A stretch of DNA of 64,000 bases, from positions 99,501-163,500 of the forward strand of contig NZ_ANAC01000019.1 of NCBI RefSeq assembly GCF_000341225.1, read 5' to 3'. Of the stretch, positions 52,318 through 61,363 are shown one piece after another. The position numbers and the translations under genes were made by a program. This DNA comes from Nocardiopsis alba DSM 43377 (GTDB lineage: Bacteria > Actinomycetota > Actinomycetes > Streptosporangiales > Streptosporangiaceae). The notes beneath the pieces were generated by a model that saw nothing but the letters and a program-made list of their open reading frames with translations, did no database searches and was not told the DNA's origin. How positions within the stretch are numbered: position 1 is the first letter of the stretch; every line of letters starts with the position of its first letter.

Positions 52318-53343
52318 ATGACCACGCCGATGGACGTGCCCGAATCGTCCCAGCACGCCGACCCGGAGGCCGTGGCGGCGGGGGCCCGGAACGCGGCGGG
52401 CAGGTCCCTGCGCCAGATCGCCTGGAGGCGCTTTCGCAAGGACAAGGTGGGCATGGCCGGCGGGATCGTCGTCCTTCTGCTCATTCTCGTGGCGGTCTTC
52501 GCACCTCTGCTCACCGCCTGGTTCGGCCACCCGCCCAACCAGTTCGACCAAGGGCTCGTCGACCCGCTCACCGGGGGAGTGCTCAAGGACCCCGACGACC
52601 CCTCCAAGGGGCTGGACCCCTGGGGCGGGATCAGCGCCCAGCACCTCCTGGGCGTGGAACCGGTCAACGGTCGCGACCTGTTCAGCCGCATCGTCTACGG
52701 CGCCCGCACCTCACTGCTGGTCGCCACGGTCGCCACCCTCGTGTGCGTGGTCATCGGCACCGTCCTGGGGATCCTCGCCGGCTACTTCGGCGGCTGGGTC
52801 GACACCATCATCAGCCGGACCATGGACATCTTCCTGGCCTTCCCGCTGCTGCTGTTCGCCATCGCCCTGGTCGGCGTCATCCCCGACGGGGCCTTCGGCC
52901 TGTCCGGCAACAACCTGCGCATCGGTGTCCTGGTGTTCATCATCGGGTTCTTCAACTGGCCCTACATCGGCCGCATCGTGCGCGGACAGACCCTCACTCT
53001 CAAGGAACGCGAGTTCGTCGAGGCCTCCCGCAGCCTCGGGGCGAGCAGCGGCCACATCGTCTTCCGGGAGATCCTGCCCAATCTGATCACCCCGATCCTC
53101 GTCTACTCCACCCTGCTCATCCCCACGAACATCCTGTTCGAGGCGGCGCTGAGCTTCCTGGGCGTGGGCATCAACCCGCCCATGGCGACCTGGGGCGGAA
53201 TGTTGGAGAACGCGCTGCGCTTCTACACCACCTCGCCGCACTTCGTGATCATCCCGGGTCTGGCCATCTTCGTCACCGTCCTCGCCTTCAACCTGTTCGG
53301 CGACGGTCTGCGCGACGCCTTCGACCCCCGTTCCTCCGACTGA
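52318..53343 (+). CDS. Oligopeptide/dipeptide ABC transporter permease (DppC/OppC type)
   Basis: The 341-residue membrane protein begins at ATG 52318 after AAGGGG. The N-terminus has the DppC feature RRFRKDKVGMAGGIVVLLL, then LLGVEPVNGRDLFSRIVYGARTSL, and the inner-loop EAA motif EASRSLGASSGHIVFREILPN, which contacts the ATPase. Six helices are expected. Usually a DppB gene lies next to it; here the next gene is the binding protein, and the DppB-like permease comes 9 kb later. Confidence 0.9.
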   Translation: MTTPMDVPESSQHADPEAVAAGARNAAGRSLRQIAWRRFRKDKVGMAGGIVVLLLILVAVFAPLLTAWFGHPPNQFDQGLVDPLTGGVLKDPDDPSKGLDPWGGISAQHLLGVEPVNGRDLFSRIVYGARTSLLVATVATLVCVVIGTVLGILAGYFGGWVDTIISRTMDIFLAFPLLLFAIALVGVIPDGAFGLSGNNLRIGVLVFIIGFFNWPYIGRIVRGQTLTLKEREFVEASRSLGASSGHIVFREILPNLITPILVYSTLLIPTNILFEAALSFLGVGINPPMATWGGMLENALRFYTTSPHFVIIPGLAIFVTVLAFNLFGDGLRDAFDPRSSD

Positions 53344-53429
53344 CGGCCCCGTGCCGATCGACCGGATCGGCCGCCCGACGGGCCGTGCCCCGCCCGTACG
53401 CACCCAGCGAATCCGACCAGGAGGCCAAG

Positions 53430-55238
53430 GTGAGCATCCATCACTCCACGCGCGGGAAACCGCCCCGGCGGTCCCGCGCACCCCGCAGGGCGACCGCTCC
53501 GGCCGCCGTCGGCACCGCCCTGGCCCTGCTCCTCGCCGCCTGTGGCGGTGGTGGCGGGGGCGGGGGAGAGCAGTCCGAGGCCGACTTCAACGAAGGGGAG
53601 ACCACCGTCGTCAACCCCTCGGACCAGACCGGCGGAACCCTGCGCTACGCCGTCTCGTCCGACTTCGACTCTCCCGACCCCGGTAACACCTACTACGCGT
53701 ACAGCTGGAACTTCTCCCGCTACTACGCGCGGACCCTGCTCACCTACGTCGGAGCCCCGGGCGAGGAGGGGGTGGAACTCCAGCCCGACCTCGCCGAGGA
53801 GATGCCCGAGAGCAACGACGACGCCACCGAGTGGACCGTCAAGCTCAAGAAGGGCCTCAAGTACGAGGACGGCTCCGAGATCGTCGCCGAGGACGTCAAG
53901 TACGCCATCGCGCGCAGCAACTTCGGCTCCCAGGCCCTGCCCAACGGCCCCAAGTACTTCCAGGAGCTGCTGGCCGACAGCGAGGAGTACGAGGGCCCCT
54001 ACGCCGAGGATAACGAACCGCTCGCCGGTTTCGACGGGATCGAGACCCCCGACGACCACACCCTCGTCTTCCACCTGAACACGAGCTTCTCCGAGTTCCC
54101 GTACGTGCTCATCCAGCCGCAGACCGCGCCGGTGCCGGCCGAGGTCGACCGCGGCGAGCAGTACCAGACCCGGGTGCTCTCCTCCGGGCCGTACAAGTTC
54201 GACGGGGACTACCGTCCGGGGGTCTCCCTGAACCTGGAGCGCAACGAGGAGTGGGACGCCTCCACCGACCCGACCCGCAAGGCGCTGCCGGACCGGATCG
54301 AGGTGCAGTTGGGGGTCGACCAGAACGAGATCGACCAGCGGCTGGTCAACGGCGAACTCGACGTCGACCTGGGCGGGGCCGGGGTGGGGCCGGCCATGAA
54401 GGGCACCCTCATCACCGATGAGGCGCAGCGCCACAACGTCGACAACCCGCAGACCAACACCCTGCGCTACGTCAACGTCAACACCGTCATCGAGCCCCTC
54501 GATGACAAGGCCTGCCGAGAGGCGATCCTCTTCGCGGCGGACCGGGACGCCCTTCAGCGGGCCTGGGGCGGCGACACCGGTGGCGACGTCGCCAGCCAGA
54601 TCATGCCGAGCGCGCTTCCGGGGGCCGACCCGGAGATGGACCTGTACCCGTCCCCGGAGGGCAAGGGCGACCTCGACAAGGCCCGCGAGAAGCTGGAGGA
54701 GTGCGGTCACCCGGACGGGTTCTCCACCGCGATCGGGGCCCGCGCAGACCGGCCCTCCGACGTGGGCACGGCCGAGGCGCTCCAGCAGGCCCTGGCCCGG
54801 GTGGGCATCGAGACGGAGATCAAGCAGTACCCGTCCGACAGCTACACCAACACGCAGGCCGGGTCCCCGGACTTCGTGCACGACAACGACCTGGGTCTCA
54901 CCGTGTACGGCTGGGCCCCGGACTGGGCCAGCGGCTACGGGTTCATGAGCAAGATCCTGGACGGAGACGCGATCCAGCAGGCGGGCAACGTCAACGTCTC
55001 GGAGATCGACGACGAACAGATCAACACGTGGTTCGACGAGGTCGTGGCCATCACGGACGCCGACGAGCGGGCGGACATCTACTCGCGCATCGATGAGAGG
55101 GCGATGGAGGAGGCCGCCATCCTGCCGGCGGTGTTCGAACGCACCGTCCTCTACCGCCCCACGAGCCTGACCAACGTCTACTACCACGCGGGCTACTCGA
55201 TGTACGACTACATGTCCTTGGGTACGACGAGGGATTAG
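53430..55238 (+). CDS. Peptide ABC transporter substrate-binding lipoprotein
   Basis: A 602-residue family 5 (DppA/OppA) binding protein. GTG 53430 follows AGGAGG. A signal with lipobox LLAACGGG means it is anchored to the outer face of the membrane by a lipid on the Cys. A Gly-run follows. The mature part has the family blocks DLAEEMPESNDDATEWTVKLKKGLKYEDGSEIVAEDVKYAI and ADRDALQRAWGG, and later DLGLTVYGWAPDWASGYGFM. It should deliver peptides or a similar ligand to the DppC-type permease just upstream. A 13-bp stem terminator ends the unit. Confidence 0.9.
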   Translation: MSIHHSTRGKPPRRSRAPRRATAPAAVGTALALLLAACGGGGGGGGEQSEADFNEGETTVVNPSDQTGGTLRYAVSSDFDSPDPGNTYYAYSWNFSRYYARTLLTYVGAPGEEGVELQPDLAEEMPESNDDATEWTVKLKKGLKYEDGSEIVAEDVKYAIARSNFGSQALPNGPKYFQELLADSEEYEGPYAEDNEPLAGFDGIETPDDHTLVFHLNTSFSEFPYVLIQPQTAPVPAEVDRGEQYQTRVLSSGPYKFDGDYRPGVSLNLERNEEWDASTDPTRKALPDRIEVQLGVDQNEIDQRLVNGELDVDLGGAGVGPAMKGTLITDEAQRHNVDNPQTNTLRYVNVNTVIEPLDDKACREAILFAADRDALQRAWGGDTGGDVASQIMPSALPGADPEMDLYPSPEGKGDLDKAREKLEECGHPDGFSTAIGARADRPSDVGTAEALQQALARVGIETEIKQYPSDSYTNTQAGSPDFVHDNDLGLTVYGWAPDWASGYGFMSKILDGDAIQQAGNVNVSEIDDEQINTWFDEVVAITDADERADIYSRIDERAMEEAAILPAVFERTVLYRPTSLTNVYYHAGYSMYDYMSLGTTRD

Positions 55239-55251
55239 GGAACGCCGTATC

Positions 55252-55291
55252 GAGCGGGGCGGTGGCCGGAGGACCGGTCACCGCCCCGCTC
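55252..55291. terminator. 13-bp stem terminator after the binding protein
   Basis: GAGCGGGGCGGTG (55252-55264) pairs fully with CACCGCCCCGCTC (55279-55291). It lies between two convergent genes and may end both. Confidence 0.85.
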
Positions 55292-55299
55292 CGTGTCCA

Positions 55300-55838
55300 C
55301 TACTTCGAACCGAGGACCATCACGGTGAGGCCGCTCGCGAACTCCACGGTCCTCAGACGTTCGAAGTGCGTGATGTCCAGGCCGTCCAACAGACGTTCGC
55401 CGCCTCCGGCGATCACGGGGAACACCCACAGGTGCAGTTCGTCCACGAGTCCGTGCTCGATCAACGTGTGGTCCGGCTCCCCCGTGCCGAACTTCAGGAG
55501 GTTCCCGCCGGGCTCCCTCTTGAGCCCCGCGACCCGCTCCGCGATGTCGCCTCGGATGATCGTGGCGTTCCACTCGGCTTCGGTGCCGGTCAGGGTCCGG
55601 GAGGCCACGTACTTGGGCATCGCGTTGATGCGGTCGGCGTAGTCGTCCCCGCTCCGCGAGGGCCAGGTCGCGGCGAAGCCCTCGTAGGTCTCCCGGCCGA
55701 GGAGGAGCGCGTCCGCCTGGCCCAACAGGGAGGTCGCGTAGGAGGAGTGCTCCTCGTCCCAGTACGGTGCCCCCACCTCTCGGGCGAGGAGAAGACTCCA
55801 TCGATGGTGACGAAGGTCGACTCGATCAGCTTGCGCAT
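55300..55838 (-). pseudogene. RibD C-terminal/dihydrofolate-reductase-like protein with a one-base frameshift
   Basis: The start, MRKLIESTFVTIDGVFSSPE (ATG 55838, GGAG six bases upstream), and the rest (APYWDEEHSSYATSLLGQADALLLGRETYEGFAATWP to the stop) lie in different frames. Restoring one G to the five-G run on the coding strand (positions 55770-55774) gives SSPERW-G-APYWDEEH, the expected family sequence of about 180 residues. The body keeps LLGRETYEGFA and KFGTGEPDHTLIEHGLVDELHLWVFPVI, typical of NADPH-dependent RibD-like reductases. It is either a new loss or a homopolymer error. Confidence 0.75.
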
Positions 55839-56375
55839 GTCCACTCCGGTATCTCTCGGTGTCTCTCGCCCTCACGACGACCGGGGCGGGCGTGGATCGA
55901 CACGGGGACGGAATCTTTTTTCGGACGGGACGGGGGAGGGGGCGGGCCCGGGGAGAGGGCCGGCCAGGTGGCCCGGTCGTCGGCCCCGGGCTTCGCGCGT
56001 TCCGTGTTCGAGGGCGGCTCTTTTTTGAGTCATGAAAAGTCGGATATGTGGAGGAATGGAAATTCCTCAGAGTGTTTCATTTTCGTGTTCGCGGTGCGTA
56101 TGTTGCGTGCGTTTCCGATGTGATTAGAAGGGTGCTCGGCGTTCGCTCTTATTCGCGTCGTCGGGGGTCGGTCGTGTTCGATTATTCCGAATGTGGAAGG
56201 TGTAATTCCGCGTCTCCCGGATATCCTCTTGATGACCATGGTCATCATCTCGAATTCACGACGGCGGGACCCATCTCCCGCACGCGTCGCCCTCGCCGTC
56301 ACCGTCGCTCTCGGGCCCCGGACCGAACACCGGACCGGTCCCACCGGAAGGGGCCCTCTCACGTAGGAGGAACCT
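55839..56375. other. AT-rich spacer
   Basis: About 540 bases without a convincing gene. The stretch 56030-56250 is AT-rich and contains a dyad, GAGGAAT-GGAA-ATTCCTC (56051-56068). It probably contains the promoter of the following amidase gene. Confidence 0.45.
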
Positions 56376-56846
56376 TTGGTCAGCATCATCGGCAGGTCGG
56401 ACTGGGGAGCGCGTTCCCCGCGGGACAGGACCACGGTCTCCTGGAGTCAGCGCACCGGGTTCACCGTGCACTATTCCGCGGGTCCGACGAGCCAGACCCC
56501 GCGTCAGATCCAGGACTTCCACATGGACTCCAACGGCTGGGCCGACATCGGCTACAACTTCCTGGTCGACCGTTCCGGGAAAATCTATGAGGGGCGTGGC
56601 TGGACGGTGGTCGGGGCCCACGCCGCTCCGCACAACACCAGCCATATCGGGGTCTGTTTCATCGGCCGCGACGGCGACGCCGGCAAGGCCGCGAAGAACG
56701 CCATCCGAAGCCTGTACGACGAGGCCGTGAAGAAAGCCGGAAAGAAACTGAGCAAGACCTGGCACGGCGGTCTGTCCGGCAACTCGACCGATTGCCCGGG
56801 CGCGGACCTTCGCGGGTGGGTCGAGGACGGAATGCCCTCCGCCTGA
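56376..56846 (+). CDS. N-acetylmuramoyl-L-alanine amidase (PGRP/amidase_2), no signal peptide
   Basis: The 156-residue protein starts at TTG 56376, with AGGAGG a few bases upstream. It begins SIIGRSDWGARSP, then FTVHYSAG (first zinc His), DIGYNFLVDRSGKIYEGRGW, HIGVCFIGRDG and, at the end, WHGGLSGNSTDCPG (second His and Cys). This is a full peptidoglycan-cutting amidase domain. No signal peptide or cell-wall domain is present, as in phage lysins, so export would need a holin-like route or another signal. The AT-rich upstream spacer is unlike its surroundings. Confidence 0.85.
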   Translation: MVSIIGRSDWGARSPRDRTTVSWSQRTGFTVHYSAGPTSQTPRQIQDFHMDSNGWADIGYNFLVDRSGKIYEGRGWTVVGAHAAPHNTSHIGVCFIGRDGDAGKAAKNAIRSLYDEAVKKAGKKLSKTWHGGLSGNSTDCPGADLRGWVEDGMPSA

Positions 56847-56909
56847 GCCGGACCCGTGCCCCGATCGAGGGGCGGGGCCCCTCCGCGCCCGAGGGAGGGG
56901 CCCCGACGC

Positions 56910-57902
56910 TCAGTCCTGGTCGGGGGAGCCGTCGTCCAACAGGACGCGGGCCACGGCGTCGTCCGTCACCAGGGTGGAGACCAGACCGCTGCGGAGCACG
57001 GCGCCGACCGCCCGCGCCTTGGACTCGTCGCCGGCCCCCGCGACCGCCACCACCTCGGGCACCCGCCGCAACTGGTCCGCGCTCACGCTGATGACCCGCT
57101 CGTCCAGGTCGCTGTGGACCTGGTTCCCGTCGATGTCGAAGAGCTGGGCTGACATCTCCCCGCACACGCCCATCGCGGTGTAGCGCTCCCGGTCCTCCGG
57201 GGTCAGCGCCTGGAAGACGGTGGAGTTGCGCTCGTCCCAGCCGCCGATGGCCACCACGGCGGTGGTCAGCCGGTCGAAGTGCGCGAACGCGGCGGCGATA
57301 CCGGGGTCGGCGCGCAGGGTGGCCGCCGTGGCCGCGTCGGGAAGGATGAGCGGGGCGTAGATCGGGTACGCCTGGCCGCCGGCCAGTGTGGCCACGCGAC
57401 GCACGGTCTCGACCGATCCTCCGGCCTCGGTGTGCTCGGACAGGACGCCGTTGAGCTGGACGACGGTGCAGCGCGGCAGTTCGACCATGTCGGCGCCCAT
57501 CGCCTGTAGGCCCCGGCTCCAGGCCAGCCCCAGGATCTCGTCGGGGCGTACGATCTCGGACAGGAGACGGGCCGCCACCGAACCCAGGGCCCGGCGGGTG
57601 TCCAGGTGATCGTCCAGGGTGTCGACCACTATCGCCCGCCGCAGGCCGAACCGTTCGCGTAGGAGCTCGGAGCGTTCCGCGTCCAGCCGCTCCGGTAGGC
57701 GGATGTCGATGTGCACGATCCCGTAGGAGCGGGCGGCGTCGAGGTCGCGCGCGACCTTGAATCGACTCAGGCCGAACTCCTCGGCGATCTCCACCTTCGA
57801 CCGGCCCTCCAGGTAGAACCTGCGGGCGATCGCGGCGAGTCGCACCAACTCCGCGGGCCCGTTCGGGGCCGTTTCCTGAACTTCCTGCCGCCGCTCGCTC
57901 AT
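56910..57902 (-). CDS. SorC/DeoR-type sugar-responsive regulator
   Basis: A 330-residue protein with an N-terminal HTH (LVRLAAIARRFYLEGRSKVEIAEEFGLSRFKVARDLDAAR) and a SorC sugar-binding domain, including GLRRAIVVDTLDD, LGLAWSRGLQAM and VVAIGGWDERNSTVFQALTPEDRERYTAMGVCGEMSAQLFDIDGN. It is divergent from the dehydrogenase operon and most likely controls it through the repeats at 57919-58007, responding to a sugar or polyol phosphate. Confidence 0.9.
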   Translation of the reverse strand: MSERRQEVQETAPNGPAELVRLAAIARRFYLEGRSKVEIAEEFGLSRFKVARDLDAARSYGIVHIDIRLPERLDAERSELLRERFGLRRAIVVDTLDDHLDTRRALGSVAARLLSEIVRPDEILGLAWSRGLQAMGADMVELPRCTVVQLNGVLSEHTEAGGSVETVRRVATLAGGQAYPIYAPLILPDAATAATLRADPGIAAAFAHFDRLTTAVVAIGGWDERNSTVFQALTPEDRERYTAMGVCGEMSAQLFDIDGNQVHSDLDERVISVSADQLRRVPEVVAVAGAGDESKARAVGAVLRSGLVSTLVTDDAVARVLLDDGSPDQD

Positions 57903-57918
57903 ATGTGCAGGAGTCTAC

Positions 57919-58007
57919 TCGAATGGGCGAACCACGTTGACACAGGCGTCACACGGGCGTTCAATGTTCGAAACATCTGTGACAAAGGTCGCTCAAATGA
58001 GCGAACC
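57919..58007. promoter_or_regulatory. Promoter and operator repeats of the polyol operon
   Basis: A -35 TTGACA (57937-57942) and -10-like TTCAAT (57960-57965), spaced by 17 bases, form a good promoter. It is flanked by related sequences TCGAATGGGCGAACC (57919-57933) and TCAAATGAGCGAACC (57993-58007). The latter is part of the palindrome CGCTCAAATGAGCG. A further dyad ATGTT-CGA-AACAT covers 57964-57976. Confidence 0.65.
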
Positions 58008-58030
58008 GAGCATCCGGGAGTAAACCAGAC

Positions 58031-59032
58031 GTGCGCGCCGCCATCATCACCGAACCGGGATCCCTCATCGTGGACGATCGCCCGGACCCCACCCCCGCCC
58101 CGGACGGTGTCGTGGTCCGGGTCGGCGCCTGCGGGATCTGCGGCACCGACCTCCACATCGCCGACGGCGAGTTCCCGCCCAGCCCCTACCCGCTCGTCCC
58201 CGGGCACGAGTTCGCCGGCACGGTGACCGCGGTCGGGGAGAACGTCACCACGGGGCTGGCCCCCGGGGACCGGGTCGCCGTCGACCCCTCGCTGTTCTGC
58301 GGACACTGCGAGTACTGTCGCGCCGGACGCGGCAACCTGTGCGGCAACTGGGGGGCGATCGGCGACACCGTCGACGGGGCCTTCGCCGAGTACGTGGCCG
58401 TCCCCGCGGCCAACTGCTACCGCATGCCCGACTCGATGAGCATGCGGGAGGGCGCCCTGGTGGAGCCCCTGTCCTGCGCGGTCCACGGAGTCCGACGCAT
58501 CGGCGTCGAGGCCGGCGAGCGCTTCCTACTGGTGGGCGCCGGCACCATGGGCCTGCTGCTCCAGCAGCTCCTCCAGCGCTCCGGGGCCCAGGTCACCATG
58601 GTCGACCGCAACACCCGACGGCTGGCCATCGCCGAGGAACTGGGCGCCCACGTCACCGCGACCGACGCCGACGACCTGAAGGAGGCGGACTTCGACGCCG
58701 CGGTGGACGTCACCGGCGTGCCCCAGGCGATCGAGGCGGCCTTCTCCTCGCTCCGGCGCGGCGGACGGCTGCTCATCTTCGGGGTGGCCGACGAGGCCGC
58801 CCGGATGTCGCTGTCGCCCTTCCGCGTCTACAACGACGAGATCACCATCGTGGGCTCCATGGCCGTGCTGAACAGCTACGGCGCGGCCCTGGACCTCATG
58901 GCCTCCGGCGCGATCGAGACGGCTCCGCTGCTCACCGACGCCCTGCCCCTGGAACGCTTCCCCGAGGCGCTGGACATGATGCGCGCGGGTACCGGCGTGA
59001 AGATCCAGGTCGTCCCCGACGCGTCCGCCTGA
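58031..59032 (+). CDS. Zinc-dependent alcohol/polyol dehydrogenase
   Basis: A 333-residue medium-chain dehydrogenase. CGICGTDLHIADGEFP and GHEFAGTV hold the catalytic zinc ligands. CGHCEYCRAGRGNLC gives the four cysteines of the structural zinc. LVGAGTMGLLLQQL is the NAD(P) fold motif near residue 168. It resembles sorbitol or L-threonine-type dehydrogenases. As first gene of an operon with a sugar ABC transporter and a SorC regulator, it probably oxidises an imported polyol. Confidence 0.85.
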   Translation: MRAAIITEPGSLIVDDRPDPTPAPDGVVVRVGACGICGTDLHIADGEFPPSPYPLVPGHEFAGTVTAVGENVTTGLAPGDRVAVDPSLFCGHCEYCRAGRGNLCGNWGAIGDTVDGAFAEYVAVPAANCYRMPDSMSMREGALVEPLSCAVHGVRRIGVEAGERFLLVGAGTMGLLLQQLLQRSGAQVTMVDRNTRRLAIAEELGAHVTATDADDLKEADFDAAVDVTGVPQAIEAAFSSLRRGGRLLIFGVADEAARMSLSPFRVYNDEITIVGSMAVLNSYGAALDLMASGAIETAPLLTDALPLERFPEALDMMRAGTGVKIQVVPDASA

Positions 59033-59048
59033 TCGGAGGAGAGCCAAC

Positions 59049-60410
59049 GTGCGAGCCACCACCAGAACGGCGGCCATGATCGCCGTGGTCGCCGCCGGGG
59101 CCCTGCTCACCGGCTGTGCCGGAGCGGGGGCCGTGGCCTCCGGGGACGGGGGCACCCGACTGACCGTCGCGATCGTGTCCAACCCCCAGATGCAGGACGC
59201 GATCTCCCTCCAGGATCGCTTCCGAGAGGACAACCCCGGCATCGAGGTCGACTTCGTGTCGCTCCCCGAGAACGAGGCCCGCGCCAAGATCACCACCTCG
59301 GTGGCGACCGGCGGGGGCGAGTTCGACGCCGTCATGATCAGCAACTACGAGACCCGACAGTGGGCCGAGTACGGATGGCTGGAGAACCTTCAGCCCTTCA
59401 TCGACGCCTCCGACGGGTACGACCACGAGGACTTCATCCCCTCGCTGCGCGAGGACCTGTCCCACGAGGGCGACATGTACTCGGTCCCCTTCTACGGTGA
59501 GTCCTCCTTCGTGGCCTACCGCGAGGACCTCTTCGAAGAGGCCGGCGTGGAGATGCCGGAGAACCCCACCTGGGACGAGATCGCCGCGCTGGCCGCCGAA
59601 CTCGACGGCGTCGAGCCCGGGGTCGCGGGGATCTGTATGCGCGGCCTCGCCGGTTGGGGCGAGGTGCTCAGCCCGTTCAACAGCATGCTCAACACCTTCG
59701 GCGGTCGCTGGTACGACGAGGACTGGAACGCCGAACTGGACTCCCCGGAGTTCCACGAGGCCGCCTCGTTCTACGTCGACCTGGTCCGTGAGCACGGCCA
59801 GCCGGGCGCCGCCAACAGCGGCTTCGGCGACTGCCTGAACCGCTACGCCCAGGGTCGGGCCGCCATGTTCTACGACTCCACCTCCATGGTCAGCACCATC
59901 GAGGACGAGAACGCCGGAACGGTGGCCGGTCTCAACGGCTACGCTCCGGCGCCGGTCTCCGAGACCGACTACGGCGGCTGGCTGTACGCCTGGACGCTGG
60001 GGATCCCCTCCACCTCCGAGCACAAGGAGGAGGCGTGGGCGTTCCTGGAGTGGATGACCGACCAGGAGTACGTCCGCACGGTCGCCGAGGAGTACGGCTG
60101 GCAGCGGGTCCCCCCGGGCAACCGACTCTCGACCTTCGAGGTGCCCGAGTACCAGGAGGTCGCCGGGGCCTACGCCGGCCCCATGCTGGACGGCATCGAG
60201 AAGGCCGATCCGCAGAACCCGGGTACGCGTCCGGTCCCCTACGAGGGCATCGGTTTCCTCGCCATCCCCGAGTTCCAGGACCTGGGCACCCGGGTCAGCC
60301 AGCAGCTCAGCGCGGCCGTGGCCGGCCGGATCACCGTCGAGCAGGCCCTCGAACAGAGTCAGGAGTACGCCGAGACCGTCGGCGAGACCTATAAGGAGGA
60401 CGGCCGATGA
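59049..60410 (+). CDS. Sugar/polyol ABC transporter substrate-binding lipoprotein
   Basis: The 453-residue family 1 binding protein starts at GTG 59049 after GGAGGAG. Lipobox LLTGCAGAG anchors it. The mature part contains FREDNPGIEVDFVSLPENEARAKITTSVATGGGEFDAVMISNYE and later AWTLGIPSTSEHKEEAWAFLEWM, both usual for SmoE/MalE-like proteins. The stop overlaps the next start (ATGA). Confidence 0.9.
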   Translation: MRATTRTAAMIAVVAAGALLTGCAGAGAVASGDGGTRLTVAIVSNPQMQDAISLQDRFREDNPGIEVDFVSLPENEARAKITTSVATGGGEFDAVMISNYETRQWAEYGWLENLQPFIDASDGYDHEDFIPSLREDLSHEGDMYSVPFYGESSFVAYREDLFEEAGVEMPENPTWDEIAALAAELDGVEPGVAGICMRGLAGWGEVLSPFNSMLNTFGGRWYDEDWNAELDSPEFHEAASFYVDLVREHGQPGAANSGFGDCLNRYAQGRAAMFYDSTSMVSTIEDENAGTVAGLNGYAPAPVSETDYGGWLYAWTLGIPSTSEHKEEAWAFLEWMTDQEYVRTVAEEYGWQRVPPGNRLSTFEVPEYQEVAGAYAGPMLDGIEKADPQNPGTRPVPYEGIGFLAIPEFQDLGTRVSQQLSAAVAGRITVEQALEQSQEYAETVGETYKEDGR

Positions 60411-61363
60411 GCGCCGCGACCGCACCGCCGCGCGAGGCGACCGCGACGCCCTCGCCCTCCACCCCCGCCCGCGGACGTGCCCGTGTCTCGGGGTGGGCGC
60501 GCAGGGCCCCTCTGCTCCCCGCCCTCGTGTTCATGCTGGTCGTCACCCAGCTTCCGTTCCTGGCGACCGTCGTGTACTCGTTCCGTTCCTGGAACCTGTT
60601 GCGGCCGGACTCCCAGGCGTGGGTGGGCGTGGCCAACTACGCCGCGGTCTTCACCGACCGCCAGTTCCTCGGGGCCGCCGCCAACACGATCCTCATCACC
60701 GCCTCCTGCGTGGTGGTGGCGATGCTGCTCGGTATCGGTCTGGCCCTGCTGTTGGACCGCAGGTTCCCGGGCCGGGGCGTGGTGCGCACACTCGTCATCA
60801 CCCCGTTCCTGATCCTGCCGGTGGCCACGGCGCTGCTGTGGAAGCACATCATGTTCGAACCGGTCTTCGGTCTGGTGAACTTCGTGCTGTCCCCGTTCGG
60901 CGTGGAGACCTTCGACTGGGTCTCCCAGGCGCCGGTGCTGTCCGTGGTGGTCGCGCTGGTCTGGCAGTGGACGCCGTTCATGATGCTGCTGGTGCTGGCC
61001 GGGCTCCAGAGCCAGGGCGGTGACGTGCTGGAGGCCGGACAGGTCGACGGCGCCAGTTCCTGGCAGAGCTTCGTGTGGATCACCCTGCCGCACCTGCGCC
61101 GCTACATCGAGCTCGGTGTGCTGCTGGGTTCGGTGTACGTGGTGAACACCTTCGACACGATCTACATGATGACCCAGGGCGGCCCCGGCACGGCCAGCGC
61201 CAACCTGCCCTTCTACATCTATCAGCGGACCTTCCTCGGGTTCGACATCGGACAGTCCGCGGCGATGGGCGTCGTGGTGGTGGTCGGCACCATCATCGTG
61301 GCGATGCTGGCCCTCCGGCTGATCTTCCGCACGTTCATGAACGCACAGGAGGCGAGATCGTGA
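60407..61363 (+). CDS. Sugar ABC transporter permease 1 (MalF/SmoF type)
   Basis: A 318-residue protein with six membrane helices. The cytoplasmic coupling motif EAGQVDGASSWQSFVWITLPHLRR lies near residue 205, and YVVNTFDTIYMMTQGGPG follows, as in MalF-type permeases. It is coupled by overlap to both neighbours and should pair with the permease at 61360-62244. Confidence 0.9.
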   Translation: MSAATAPPREATATPSPSTPARGRARVSGWARRAPLLPALVFMLVVTQLPFLATVVYSFRSWNLLRPDSQAWVGVANYAAVFTDRQFLGAAANTILITASCVVVAMLLGIGLALLLDRRFPGRGVVRTLVITPFLILPVATALLWKHIMFEPVFGLVNFVLSPFGVETFDWVSQAPVLSVVVALVWQWTPFMMLLVLAGLQSQGGDVLEAGQVDGASSWQSFVWITLPHLRRYIELGVLLGSVYVVNTFDTIYMMTQGGPGTASANLPFYIYQRTFLGFDIGQSAAMGVVVVVGTIIVAMLALRLIFRTFMNAQEARS

